Positions 24,899-33,727 of a stretch of DNA of 64,000 nucleotides are shown one piece after another (within the stretch, counting starts at the first letter, position 1; every line of letters starts with the position of its first letter). The notes beneath the pieces were generated by a model. It was not told where the DNA came from, searched no databases, and saw nothing but the letters and a program-made list of their open reading frames with translations. Source of the DNA: CAVZCK01 sp963798805 (GTDB taxonomy: Bacteria > Pseudomonadota > Alphaproteobacteria > Rhizobiales > Rhodomicrobiaceae); assembly GCA_963798805.1 (NCBI GenBank), contig CAWCVC010000017.1, positions 62,001-126,000 of the forward strand, in the 5' to 3' direction. A program made the position numbers and the translations under genes.

Positions 24899-26341
24899 TC
24901 AACCGGTAAGTGCGGGCCGGCCTTGCCAATTCGCCGGTCCGGCATCGGCGGCAATCCGCTCCAGGAAACGCTGCACGCGCGGCTCATCACACACCGCAAC
25001 ATTGAAGCGCATCCAGGGCGAGGGCTCCAGATGGGGACGGAAAACCCGGCCCGGTGCCAGCATGAAGCCTTCGGAGAGGGTCCGCTCGGCCAGCGCCATG
25101 GAGTCCTCGATATGCGGGAAGCGCGCCCACAGGAACATGCCGGATTGCGGCTCGACGAAGAGTTCGAGGCCGATCTGCTCAAGGGCTTTCACCACGTTGG
25201 CGCGCGCCTCGCCGAGCCGTTCGCGCAGGCGGGCTAGATATTTGCGGTAATGGCCGTCAACCAGCATCAGATAGATCAGCCGCTCGGTGACTTGCGAGCT
25301 GGTGATGTTGGTCAGCATCTTCACCTCGCCGAAATCATTGGCGAGCTGCTGCGACGAAGCGACGAACCCCACGCGCAGGCTGCCCGACAGCGTCTTGGAG
25401 AAGCTGCGGACGTAGATCACGCGGTTCAGCTGATCGAGCGTTGCCAGCCGGGGCGTGTTCGTCACCTGCAGATCGCAGAAAATATCGTCCTCCACGACGT
25501 GGAAGCCGTAGCGCTCGGCGATCTGCAGCACCTTGAAGCTGGCATGCGGGCTCATATCGGAGCCGGTCGGATTCTGCAGCGCCGACTGGGTGAAATAGAG
25601 CTTCGGCCTGTGCTCGGCTGTGAATTGCTCGAGGGCGGTGATGTCGGGTCCGTCGGGAAGACGCGGCACGCCCAGCATCCGCACATGACTGAGCCGTAAA
25701 TTGCCGAACAGATTGTAATACCCCGGGTCGTCGACGAGCACGGTGTCGCCCGGCGCCAGCAGATGCCGGATCACCAGCTCCAGCGCCTGGCTGGTGCCGT
25801 GGGTCAGCACGATCTGCGACGGCGTCGCCGAGACGCCGATCTCGGCGAGCAGCACCGAGAGATGCTCGCGCAGCGGCAGGTAGCCGTAAGGGTTGCCATA
25901 TTCGACGAGATAGGCGCCGTTCTTGCGTGCGAGCACATTGAGCGTCTGGCGGATGCCGGCCTCGTCGAGCCAGGCGTTCGGCAGCCACGGCCCACCGACG
26001 AGGGTCGTGTTCTCGTCCGCTTCCAGCAAGCGCCGGATGAGCCAGACCAGTTCCTCATTATGCTTGCTGACCGGTGACGGCGGTTGCGAGCCCGGCTCAC
26101 GGCAAAGCGCGGTGGTGTAGAAGCCGGCGCCGCGCCTTGGCCGCAAATATCCCAGCGCGACCAGACGGTCATAGGCCTCCACCACGGTGAAACGGCTGAC
26201 ATCGTGGCCTTTGGCGAAGCTGCGGATCGAAGGCAGCCTCGTGCCGGGCGGAAGCTGGCGGTTCTCGATGCGGCGGCGGATGCCGGCGACGATCTGCTCG
26301 ACCAGTGGCTGGGGGTCGTCTTTGTTGATGGCAACGATCAT
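24899..26341 (-). CDS. MocR-type (GntR/aminotransferase) transcriptional regulator
   Basis: A 480-residue fusion of an N-terminal GntR winged helix (PLVEQIVAGIRRRIENRQLP, LPSIRSFAKGHDVSRFTVVEAYDRL) and a fold-type I aminotransferase domain. The PLP lysine is in YVRSFSKTLSGSLRVGFV and the cofactor aspartate in VLVDDPGYYNLFG. MocR proteins use PLP to sense amino acids, amines or vitamers. ATG 26341 follows GGAGG. It is divergent from the DUF1326 gene across 135 bases, the usual arrangement for a MocR regulator and its target, so control of DUF1326/DUF2182 is possible though chemically unexplained. Confidence 0.88.
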   Translation of the reverse strand: MIVAINKDDPQPLVEQIVAGIRRRIENRQLPPGTRLPSIRSFAKGHDVSRFTVVEAYDRLVALGYLRPRRGAGFYTTALCREPGSQPPSPVSKHNEELVWLIRRLLEADENTTLVGGPWLPNAWLDEAGIRQTLNVLARKNGAYLVEYGNPYGYLPLREHLSVLLAEIGVSATPSQIVLTHGTSQALELVIRHLLAPGDTVLVDDPGYYNLFGNLRLSHVRMLGVPRLPDGPDITALEQFTAEHRPKLYFTQSALQNPTGSDMSPHASFKVLQIAERYGFHVVEDDIFCDLQVTNTPRLATLDQLNRVIYVRSFSKTLSGSLRVGFVASSQQLANDFGEVKMLTNITSSQVTERLIYLMLVDGHYRKYLARLRERLGEARANVVKALEQIGLELFVEPQSGMFLWARFPHIEDSMALAERTLSEGFMLAPGRVFRPHLEPSPWMRFNVAVCDEPRVQRFLERIAADAGPANWQGRPALTG

Positions 26342-26476
26342 CGCGCCTCCGCTCGGCGAAGATTGGCCCGGACCTTAAGCCGATACAGTCAGGTCCGGTG
26401 ACCGGTGAATTGTCCCTGTCGGGTCCGCCAAGTGTTCGGTAGTGTCAGGCTGATGTCAACGCTCGGAGGAAACGGC

Positions 26477-27079
26477 ATGACCGAATGGATCCTCAAAGGA
26501 ACCTATTTCGAGACCTGTAATTGCGAAGCGGCATGCCCCTGCGTCTTCACCAGCCCGCCGACCGAGGGCGACTGCACCGCGCTCGTCGCCTGGCATATCG
26601 ATGAGGGCAGGTTTGGCGACGTCCCCCTCGACGGCCTGAATGTCGCCCTCGCCGTACACGCGCCGGGAACGATGGTCGCGACCAAGTGGAAGGCCGCCGC
26701 CTATTTCGACGACAAGGCGAGCCCGGCTCAGAACGACGCGCTGCACGCCATCTTCTCCGGCAAGGCCGGCGGCCATCCGGCCGTGCTTGCCTCATTTATC
26801 GGCGAAATGGTCGGCGCCAAGAACGTGCCCATGCACTTCCAGGCCGATGGCAAGCACGGCAGCCTGTCGATCCCCGGCATCACCGAGGCGGAGATCGAGG
26901 CGCTGGAGGGCCAGGGCGGGCAGCCGATCAGCATCAGCAATCATCCGCTGTGCATTGCGCCGGGCGAGGCGGCGGTCGTGGCGCGCTCGAAGAATTTCCG
27001 CTTCAGCGATTTCGGCTTCGACTGGAAGCTCTCCGGGCGCAATGGCTTCATCTCCGACTTCGCCTATCAGTCGGCATAA
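26477..27079 (+). CDS. DUF1326 domain protein
   Basis: A 200-residue soluble protein starting WILKGTYFETCNCEAACPC, the DUF1326 signature with a CNCxxACPC cysteine cluster that could bind metal. Function of the family is unknown. ATG 26477 follows GGAGGAAA; the in-frame GTG at 26405 lacks support. The next gene, a DUF2182 membrane protein, starts 5 bases after the stop; this pair is conserved in many Proteobacteria, suggesting a two-part system, perhaps for metal handling. Confidence 0.85.
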   Translation: MTEWILKGTYFETCNCEAACPCVFTSPPTEGDCTALVAWHIDEGRFGDVPLDGLNVALAVHAPGTMVATKWKAAAYFDDKASPAQNDALHAIFSGKAGGHPAVLASFIGEMVGAKNVPMHFQADGKHGSLSIPGITEAEIEALEGQGGQPISISNHPLCIAPGEAAVVARSKNFRFSDFGFDWKLSGRNGFISDFAYQSA

Positions 27080-27084
27080 GCGCG

Positions 27085-27876
27085 ATGCGGCTCGGAGCGG
27101 CGCTCGACTTGCAGGCATGGCGCGACCGTGCGCCGGTTTGGCTCGGCCTCGCGGCAATGGTCGGGCTGAGCTGGCTCTATCTTGCGCGGATGCAGGGCGC
27201 GGGCGGAGGCGGGATGGTGCACTCCATGGCTCACCCGGCCATGGCGGGAAATGGCGCCGGCCTCGATGCGCTGGCGCTTGCGGTGGCGATGTGGTCGGTG
27301 ATGATGGTGGCGATGATGCTGCCGACCGCCGTCCCGGCGATCTCGCTATTCATGACGCTGACCGGCCGGCGGCATCCGCAGGAGGCCCCCGCCCCGACAA
27401 CGGCCATGTATATCGCGGGCTATGCCGCCGCCTGGGCCGCGTATGCCATAGCGGCGGGGCTGGCTCAATGGGCGCTGGTGCGCGCCGCCTTGCTGACGCC
27501 GATGGGCGAAAGCACCAGCGCCTCTTTGAGCGCGCTCGTGCTCCTCGCCGCCGGCGCCTTCCAGTTCACCGCCTCGAAAGGCGCCTGCCTCACCAAATGC
27601 CGCTCGCCGCTCGGCTTCTTCCTCGCCGAATGGCGCGACGGCAAGGCGGGCGCCTTCGTGCTGGGGCTGCGCCATGGCAGCTATTGCGTCGGCTGCTGCT
27701 GGGCGCTGATGGCGCTCATGTTCGTGGTCGGCGCGATGAACCTCGCCTGGATGGCCGTGCTGACTGTCTTCCTCCTCGGCGAAAAGATTGCGCCGACAGG
27801 CTGGCGCTTGAACGCCATCGCCGGCGTCGTCCTGATCGCCTGGAGTGCCTGGATCGCAGCCGGACTATGGGGGTGA
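27085..27876 (+). CDS. DUF2182 integral membrane protein
   Basis: A 263-residue protein with about six membrane helices. DUF2182 hallmarks are WSVMMVAMMLPTAVPAISLF and GLRHGSYCVGCCWALMAL, with a further cysteine pair in SKGACLTKCRSPLGFF. Methionine- and cysteine-rich membrane segments suggest a metal path, but no function has been shown to my knowledge. It follows DUF1326 at 5 bases. A long alternative frame from 26686 is an overlap artefact. Confidence 0.85.
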   Translation: MRLGAALDLQAWRDRAPVWLGLAAMVGLSWLYLARMQGAGGGGMVHSMAHPAMAGNGAGLDALALAVAMWSVMMVAMMLPTAVPAISLFMTLTGRRHPQEAPAPTTAMYIAGYAAAWAAYAIAAGLAQWALVRAALLTPMGESTSASLSALVLLAAGAFQFTASKGACLTKCRSPLGFFLAEWRDGKAGAFVLGLRHGSYCVGCCWALMALMFVVGAMNLAWMAVLTVFLLGEKIAPTGWRLNAIAGVVLIAWSAWIAAGLWG

Positions 27877-27963
27877 GCCCGCCATAGCGTGGTTGCAGGC
27901 TTGGTCCGCTATCCGCGCCGTCGCAAGCACTTAACCGGCCCGCGCAAACCTCGAGCCGCCTAC

Positions 27964-28290
27964 TTATCCCGGGTTTTGCGCCCGACAGATCTGCTCTGCG
28001 CGTTCGCGGAAGCTCGCATATTGGGCGTCGTTGATGACGCCGTCCGCCTTCATCTTGTCGACATCGCCGACCCGCTGTTTCAGGCAGGCCTGCAAAGCCG
28101 GGTTCGCTGTCTGCACAGGGGTCTGCTGGGTGATGATCGGAATCCCGGGCCCCTTGTCCGCAAAAAGGGCACGGATGTCGTCCGCCCAATTGACATAGAA
28201 GACCCACCCGATCAGCACCGCGATCGCCAAGGCGATCAAGCGAGCAAAAATGCTGTCTGCGAAGCTTCTCGATGCGGTTGCCGCTGCCAT
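27964..28290 (-). CDS. Small single-pass membrane protein with C-terminal helical hairpin
   Basis: A 108-residue protein: a membrane helix (about 15-33, LIALAIAVLIGWVFYV), a proline-rich linker and a C-terminal region with two cysteines (QACLKQRVGDVDKMKADGVI, AEQICRAQ) that looks like a SHOCT-type helix pair. ATG 28290 follows GGGAGGAG. It lies downstream of DUF6352 at the end of the formate dehydrogenase cluster and may be its last gene. Function unknown. Confidence 0.7.
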   Translation of the reverse strand: MAAATASRSFADSIFARLIALAIAVLIGWVFYVNWADDIRALFADKGPGIPIITQQTPVQTANPALQACLKQRVGDVDKMKADGVINDAQYASFRERAEQICRAQNPG

Positions 28291-28374
28291 TATACTCCTC
28301 CCGATCTTTTGATGCGGGGCCCCGTTGGCCGGAGCCCGGTTTCGTCCTGCCTCAACGCGCAGCCTGGCCGCTGC

Positions 28375-29383
28375 TCAATCGCGCCGAAGCGGCAAATTCG
28401 TCAAAAGATTCTGCGGCTTGAAGATCAGATTGCTCTCATCGTTCATTGCCAATCCCAAATATACCGGCTTGCCTTTGAGCGTGTCCATAGCATCCTCCGG
28501 ATTGAGGAACTCCAGGCGATAGAGCGCGATGATCTTGTAAAGATCATCTTCGGAGACATCCTCGTCGTTATAGAGCGCATTGAGGATCCGGGTCGATTCC
28601 GCGTCGCAGCCGATATGCCAGGACCAGTTCTCGTCCCGGATCGACTGCATCGCCTCAACCCGCGTCTCGACGTGCAGGAAATGCGCGATCCAGGCCTCGA
28701 TGACGCGGCCGAGCGCGTCCTGCACCGGCTCGGTGAAGCGGAAATCGACGGCCATGTCGAAACGGTCCGACCGCGCCCAATATTGCGTCTTGTTCTCCTC
28801 GGTCAGCACGTCGAGGCTCACATCACGTCCCGCGCTCGTCGGATCGGCGAGCAACTGAGCGAGAATGCCCTTGTCATTCTCCTTGGCGCGCATGTCGACG
28901 ATCTCGTGATCGGCCAGCATCAGCTCATCGTCACCGATCGTGACCGTCTGCTCGCGGAAGAACAATTCCGCCGCGCGCAATTGCATCGGATCGGTGACAT
29001 CCTCAAGGATGCTGCGCAGGATCAGATGCACCATCTGGTCGATGAACATCGGCGGGATGGAAATCATGCCGCCGGAAAACAGGGTTGCGTAGGATTCCTC
29101 GATCGTGCCGTGCGCCGCCAGATGATCGCGAAAGCCCAGCACGATGCGGTAATTGTCGGCGGCGTCCGGGTCCGCGATCGCCTCCAGCTCGGCGGGCGTA
29201 ACGGGCGCGAACGGGTCGGCCATCAGCTTTTCGAACAGAGCATGTTCGGCCGCGCAGGAACTCCTCGACGGGGTGAATCTCCGGCCGTGTGTAATAGGCC
29301 CGCAGATAATCCGGCGTGACGTTCAGCCAGCCCCGCTCGTTGCGCGTCACGAGATGAAGACCGGCGGATCTCCAGAACTCCAT
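28375..29383 (-). pseudogene. DUF6352 family protein of the formate dehydrogenase locus, +1 frameshift
   Basis: The first frame starts at ATG 29383 behind GAGGAA and reads EFWRSAGLHLVTRNERGWL, then breaks after HPVEE. The second frame resumes SCAAEHALFEKLMADPFAP and continues to 28375 without interruption; its own ATG at 29223 is internal. One extra T at 29259-29260 (GAGTTCC for GAGTCC) causes the shift. Joined, the protein has about 335 residues. It follows the DUF6505 gene by 2 bases. The family name is from memory of alphaproteobacterial fdh loci; the function is unknown, possibly in enzyme maturation. Confidence 0.72.
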
Positions 29384-29385
29384 CG

Positions 29386-29865
29386 CTATTCCTCGACCAC
29401 ATCCCAGATCCGCGCATGCAGCTTCTCGCCGCGCGGGTCGACGATGCGGAACTCCTCGCGAATTTCGCCGCTCTCGTCGAAGAAGCGGGCAAGCGTGAAC
29501 ACCGAATTGATCGGCACCTCGCGGCAAAGCTCCAGCACGAAATCGATCTCGGCGCGCGCGGCCGGCACTGCGTCGTCGAGAGAAGGGGCGCCATAGTGGC
29601 CCACGAAATGCTGCGCCAGATCCCGGACCAAAGCCTCGGCCTCGCCGGGAGAGATTTCCGCCACGCAGACGAATGTCGAACGGCCGAAGCTTTCCAGCGA
29701 TAGGAAGCCGTTGCTGAAGGCCTGACGCTGCTTGCCGGCGAGAACGTCTTCACTCACCCCGGCAAAGGCGAAGCCGCCGGGAATCGCCCATTCGTCCGGC
29801 TCTGCCGCGTTTTCGAAAACAAAGCTGTCGGAAGGATCGAAGCGAATGGTCTTCAGGAACTTCAT
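29386..29865 (-). CDS. DUF6505 family protein
   Basis: A 159-residue acidic soluble protein with no recognised catalytic motif (MKFLKTIRFDPSDSFVFENA at the start, ARIWDVVEE at the end). Its ATG overlaps the stop of the upstream lipoate-ligase-like gene at base 29865, and its stop is 2 bases before the DUF6352 start, so the three are tightly coupled. Such proteins occur next to formate dehydrogenase genes in Alphaproteobacteria; role unknown. Confidence 0.75.
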   Translation of the reverse strand: MKFLKTIRFDPSDSFVFENAAEPDEWAIPGGFAFAGVSEDVLAGKQRQAFSNGFLSLESFGRSTFVCVAEISPGEAEALVRDLAQHFVGHYGAPSLDDAVPAARAEIDFVLELCREVPINSVFTLARFFDESGEIREEFRIVDPRGEKLHARIWDVVEE

Positions 29866-30617
29866 CAGCCATCGCCGCGCCGCGCCCGCAACCGCGCCAG
29901 CGCGTCCAGGGTGGCGACAGCTTTCGTTGCGGCGCCACTCTTGATCAGCGCATTGCCTGTATCGTCGAGACCGAGAAGCGCGCCGTCACCGTCAGGCGCG
30001 ACAGCTCCGGCCATGAGCGGCTGTGTCTTCGCCAGCCGCGCCCACCATTGATCATGGACCGGCTTGACGCCGTCTTCCGACCAGTTGTGGATGAGGTTGA
30101 CCAGATGCCGCGATACCGACTCCAGAAACGCCGTGCGGCCGAGCTCTCCGCAGCCCTCGTCCCAGAGCGTGGTCCTGCCCGGCTCCAGACCCGGCTCCCG
30201 GCTGCCGTCCCTTGGCCGCACATGCAGCGACAGCGACAGCACCATCCAGTCCGGCACGCCGTCATGATCCGTCTCCGACAAGGTCAGGTCGACGGAGCCG
30301 ATCTCGGCGTCGTTCGCCAGGATCAGGCAAGGCCATTGATAGGTGATGAGGATTTCCGGCGGGCAGAGCGCGCCGACGGCGTCGCCGACCGCAACCGCCG
30401 CTACATAGACGATTTCCGCGCAGCGCCTGCGCGGCACTTCCGGCTCCAACACCAGCGCCAGGCGCAGGTCGTCCTCGTCCTCCGACCATACGAGGTCGCC
30501 GGCGCCGAGCCGGCCGCCCGCCGCTCCCATTGTCGCCCATTCGGCCGGCGCTTTACCGATGACGAGCGGATGGCCGGTGAGAAGCGGCGGAAATGTCGGC
30601 TGCGGCTCGCGCATCAT
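29865..30617 (-). CDS. Biotin/lipoate protein ligase-like protein
   Basis: A 250-residue protein distantly like the biotin/lipoate A/B ligase fold (core WPCLILANDAEIGSVDLTL, YQW strand, C-terminal VATLDALARLRARRG). The substrate-binding GRGR-like and lysine motifs of true ligases are not evident, so enzyme activity is doubtful. Starts at ATG 30617 (or 30614, which suits the AAGGG site better) 5 bases after DUF6494 and overlaps DUF6505 by one base. Its steady place in fdh clusters hints at a maturation role; this is inference. Confidence 0.68.
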   Translation of the reverse strand: MMREPQPTFPPLLTGHPLVIGKAPAEWATMGAAGGRLGAGDLVWSEDEDDLRLALVLEPEVPRRRCAEIVYVAAVAVGDAVGALCPPEILITYQWPCLILANDAEIGSVDLTLSETDHDGVPDWMVLSLSLHVRPRDGSREPGLEPGRTTLWDEGCGELGRTAFLESVSRHLVNLIHNWSEDGVKPVHDQWWARLAKTQPLMAGAVAPDGDGALLGLDDTGNALIKSGAATKAVATLDALARLRARRGDG

Positions 30618-30622
30618 GACCC

Positions 30623-30820
30623 TTACTGCCCGGAGAGCTTGATCTCTCCCTCGATCACATGATGAAGCTCGGTGCCTTCGGCGGTCAGCACCATCTTCAC
30701 CTTCAGTGACGGCCGGCCGCTCAAATCGGCGTCGCGCGCGACGCGCTCGATTTCCTGCTGCGATGTCACGCCGACATGCTTTAGGAACTTGCGCATAGAC
30801 ATGTTGAATTCGTCATCCAT
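30623..30820 (-). CDS. DUF6494 family small protein
   Basis: A 65-residue protein with a helical N-terminal half (MDDEFNMSMRKFLKHVGVTS) and a beta-rich C-terminal half ending HVIEGEIKLSGQ. It starts the short DUF6494/ligase-like/DUF6505/DUF6352 row. No catalytic residues are apparent. The compact fold suggests a binding or adaptor protein; its function is unknown. Confidence 0.75.
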   Translation of the reverse strand: MDDEFNMSMRKFLKHVGVTSQQEIERVARDADLSGRPSLKVKMVLTAEGTELHHVIEGEIKLSGQ

Positions 30821-30863
30821 TTTTCCATCCCGACGTGAGATCGTGCGGCGGCGATACTTCGCG

Positions 30864-30992
30864 TCAATTCAGCCGCACGGAATTCGAAGAGCTGTAGGCG
30901 GAGGCCGAGGATACACTCTCCCTCTGCGTAACGCCCCACGCAACCACACTGATTATGATCATCAACGCAATACCTGTCAGCACGGACTTCAT
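30864..30992 (-). CDS. 42-residue membrane peptide in the fdh operon
   Basis: A short ORF missed by a length cut-off: MKSVLTGIALMIIISVVAWG forms one membrane helix, followed by a serine-rich tail ending SSNSVRLN. ATG 30992 has a strong GGGAGG site at ideal distance, and the frame ends 44 bases before DUF6494. The good ribosome site, the clean helix and the position between the cytochrome and DUF6494 support a real gene. Similar tiny proteins accompany membrane oxidoreductases, for example in cytochrome oxidases; function here is unknown. Confidence 0.6.
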   Translation of the reverse strand: MKSVLTGIALMIIISVVAWGVTQRESVSSASAYSSSNSVRLN

Positions 30993-31065
30993 CAAACACC
31001 TCCCAAGCTTCGGATGGCATCGGCCAGCCGCGGCTTTAACGCTTGTTTTTCCTGCAGTTTCGCAC

Positions 31066-32421
31066 TCACTCTACCGATGCGGTCGCCTTTTTCAAGAAAC
31101 GGATCAGCTCCTCGCGGTGCTCGACGCTTTTCAGGCGTTGGATCGGCATCTTCGTGCCGGGCACGACGACGTCGGGACCATGATCGAACAGTTTCCCGAT
31201 CGTCTGCTCATTCCATATAATGTCGGAATTGCGCAGAGCTGGCGAATAATCGTAGCCGGGCACGGTTCCCGCCTTGCGGCCGAAAATACCGTAAAGCGTC
31301 GGCCCGGCCCGGTTCTTGCTGTCCGGCGTCAGCGAGTGGCAGACGCTGCATTTGCGGCGGAATTCCAGCTCGCCCGGATCATTGCTTTTCGTCACCTGGA
31401 AACGTCTGGGGAAGGTCGACTGGATCGGCCCCATTTCGCGCGGGACGATCTGCCAGCGCACCGCGAAATCGTCGAGCCCGACATGATAGATCTGGTCGGT
31501 GCCGGGTACGAAATCGAAATCCCAGACCGGGCCGTAGGTGACGGGCGCGCTCGCGACCTTCTTGCCGCTATCGGTCTTGAACACCTCAATGACGCCTTCG
31601 CCGTCGGCATAGCCCATCAAGGTGCCGTCGCGGGAGACTTTGACGCTTTGCACCGGCCTTTCGGAATTGACCAGCGGTTTGACCGCGCCATCCGCGATCC
31701 CGACAATCCCCACGGTGCCATCGGTCGCGCCGAACAGCAGGCGGCTGTCGCTGATGCGTGCGAGGGAGTTGATGCCCCAACCATGGCGATAGATGACACG
31801 GATTTCGCTCGCCTTGGCCGTATCCCACTCGATGATCTGGCCGTCATAGCCGCCGGTGTAGAGGCGGCTGCCGTCTGAGGAGAATACGACGGCGTTGACA
31901 TTGCCGTGGTGGCCTTCGAGCGTAGCGATTTCCTTCTCTCTGCCGAGATCGTAGAGCTTCGCCGTGTGGTCCCAGCGGGCCGCCGCCGCCATCGTGCCGT
32001 CGCTGGAGACCGCGACATCGACCACCTTGTCCTTGGCAGCCTGGATGCGCGTGACGAGCCGGCCCTCGCCGAGATCCCAGATCGCCAGCGAGCCGTCATC
32101 GCTGACGGAAACGGCACGGTTGCTGCCGGGGACGAAGGCAACGTCATTGACGGCGGCGTCATGGCCGGTCAGCCGGTGCAGGATGCGCGCCTGAGAACCG
32201 GAGAGATCCCAAAGGATGACGGAATAGTCGAACGAGGCGGTGAGCGCCTGCTTGCCGTCGGCGGAGATGGCGATCGCCTTGATCGGCCCGCCATGACCTT
32301 TGAGCACATCCGGCAGCTCGGCCGCCGCGACGGGGCGCGCTATGAGCGCCAACACCCAGAAGCACGCCGCCGCAAACCCGCTTCTCCAGAGAAAACAAGA
32401 GCTTGCGGCGGTACGATTCAT
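31066..32421 (-). CDS. WD40 beta-propeller fused to a cytochrome c domain
   Basis: A 451-residue exported protein. Residues 1-33 are a signal peptide. Seven WD40-type repeats follow (for example LKGHGGPIKAIAISADG, LTGHDAAVNDVAFVPG, LEGHHGNVNAVVFSSDG), enough for one complete propeller. A class I cytochrome c domain closes the chain: heme motif CSVCH at about 358-362 and probable axial Met in VPGTKMPI near 425. It starts 16 bases after fdhC, so it belongs to the operon. The likely role is to receive formate-derived electrons in the periplasm, the propeller serving as docking platform; this is inference. No strong ribosome site is visible at ATG 32421. Confidence 0.85.
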   Translation of the reverse strand: MNRTAASSCFLWRSGFAAACFWVLALIARPVAAAELPDVLKGHGGPIKAIAISADGKQALTASFDYSVILWDLSGSQARILHRLTGHDAAVNDVAFVPGSNRAVSVSDDGSLAIWDLGEGRLVTRIQAAKDKVVDVAVSSDGTMAAAARWDHTAKLYDLGREKEIATLEGHHGNVNAVVFSSDGSRLYTGGYDGQIIEWDTAKASEIRVIYRHGWGINSLARISDSRLLFGATDGTVGIVGIADGAVKPLVNSERPVQSVKVSRDGTLMGYADGEGVIEVFKTDSGKKVASAPVTYGPVWDFDFVPGTDQIYHVGLDDFAVRWQIVPREMGPIQSTFPRRFQVTKSNDPGELEFRRKCSVCHSLTPDSKNRAGPTLYGIFGRKAGTVPGYDYSPALRNSDIIWNEQTIGKLFDHGPDVVVPGTKMPIQRLKSVEHREELIRFLKKATASVE

Positions 32422-32437
32422 GGGCAGAGATGCGGTC

Positions 32438-33601
32438 TCATTCTGCAGCCTGGAGCGTGCCGGCATCATCCGTGGCGGCAACCTCTTTTTGCCGGCTCTT
32501 GACCTCGTCGACCCACAGCGAATGGTGCTCTTTCGCCCAATTGATGTCGACATCGCCGCTGGTCATGGCGGAAAGCGCGCCCTCCATTCCCACCGTGCCG
32601 ATATAGATGTGGGCGATGATCACAGCGATCAGGAACGCCGCCATGATGGAGTGCCAGAGCGACTGATATTGCTGCTCCTGGATCGGGGCGAGATTGGTCG
32701 GCAGGTTAGTGCCGAACCAGCCATTCAGATGCGCGAAGGTGTCGCTGAACATCGCCGTCTGGAACGGGTTGAGCAGCGCCCAGCCGGACAGCGAGATCGA
32801 GACGCCGGCGAGGATGACCAGCCAGAACAGGATCTTCTGGCCGGCATTGAATTTGCGCGCCTTGGGATGACCGCCGCCGAAAAAGCCGCCGCCGCGCAGC
32901 AGCCAGAGGATGTCATAGCGGTTCGGGATGTTCTGCAGCACCCAGAGAGCCGCAACCACTACCAGCCCGGTCATGAAGGCAAAAGCCACGTAGTTATGGA
33001 TGAACTTGCCGTAAACGGTGATGGTGGCGAAGGCGTCCTTGCCGATCAGTGGAATGATCAGCCTGCGCCCGAACAAGAGATTGAGCCCCGTCAGCGCCAG
33101 CACGATGAAACTGGAGGCGATGAGCCAGTGCGCCGCCCGCTCGAGGCCCGAGAAGCGCTTGATGGTCTCGCCTGAAGGGCCGGCCTCGATATGGATGCGC
33201 CCGCGGATGGCGAAGAACAGCGACAACAGCCCGATCATGCCGAGGATCGCCCATGACGAATACATCAGCAGCGGGCCGTTGCGCGTCTCCTCCCAATAAT
33301 GGCCCTGAGATTGGATCATGATGCCGCGCTCTTTATCGGGGCCGGAGACCGTGCCTTCGAAGCCGTGCCGGATCTTCCGCCACATCTCGGCATCGGCCGC
33401 CGTGCCGCTGCTGGCATTGCCCGGCACCGCGCCGGCAACCGGCTTGTCGGGGCCGTTGGTCTGAGCGAAAGCGCTCGGCGCCGATGAAACGAGGAAGGCG
33501 GCGACGAGCAGAGCAAGAACCCTGGCCAGACCTGGCAGAGCGCGTTTGGCGCTCACAGCGCGCCACCGACTGCTCCGGGGCATGAGCTTTGCATCGATCA
33601 T
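32438..33601 (-). CDS. Formate dehydrogenase gamma subunit (cytochrome b556)
   Basis: A 387-residue membrane subunit that passes electrons from the iron-sulfur subunit to quinone. A signal-like N-terminal helix and about 80 periplasmic residues precede four or more membrane helices. Heme-binding histidines sit in GLERAAHWLIASSFIVL, KFIHNYVAFAFM and the last-helix LWHSIMAAFLIAVIIAHIYIG in shortened form. ATG 33601 follows GGGAGGAG; the extended frame to 33715 is spurious. Length and topology fit the FdoI/FdhC type with a long N-terminal extension common in Alphaproteobacteria. Confidence 0.88.
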   Translation of the reverse strand: MIDAKLMPRSSRWRAVSAKRALPGLARVLALLVAAFLVSSAPSAFAQTNGPDKPVAGAVPGNASSGTAADAEMWRKIRHGFEGTVSGPDKERGIMIQSQGHYWEETRNGPLLMYSSWAILGMIGLLSLFFAIRGRIHIEAGPSGETIKRFSGLERAAHWLIASSFIVLALTGLNLLFGRRLIIPLIGKDAFATITVYGKFIHNYVAFAFMTGLVVVAALWVLQNIPNRYDILWLLRGGGFFGGGHPKARKFNAGQKILFWLVILAGVSISLSGWALLNPFQTAMFSDTFAHLNGWFGTNLPTNLAPIQEQQYQSLWHSIMAAFLIAVIIAHIYIGTVGMEGALSAMTSGDVDINWAKEHHSLWVDEVKSRQKEVAATDDAGTLQAAE

Positions 33602-33727
33602 CTTCTCCTCCCGCGCCCGCGCCCGGCTATCAGCGGCGCGAGCACATTGAATTTTTCCTCTGTATCTCGGCAGAACGGGGCGGCTCGTTTGGCGGCCGCC
33701 CTCATTCCCACCCAATCCCCCGTGAGC

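Noticed and set aside
27889..29319. A 476-codon plus-strand ORF
   Set aside because: It spans three minus-strand genes with good ribosome sites and has no recognisable domain.
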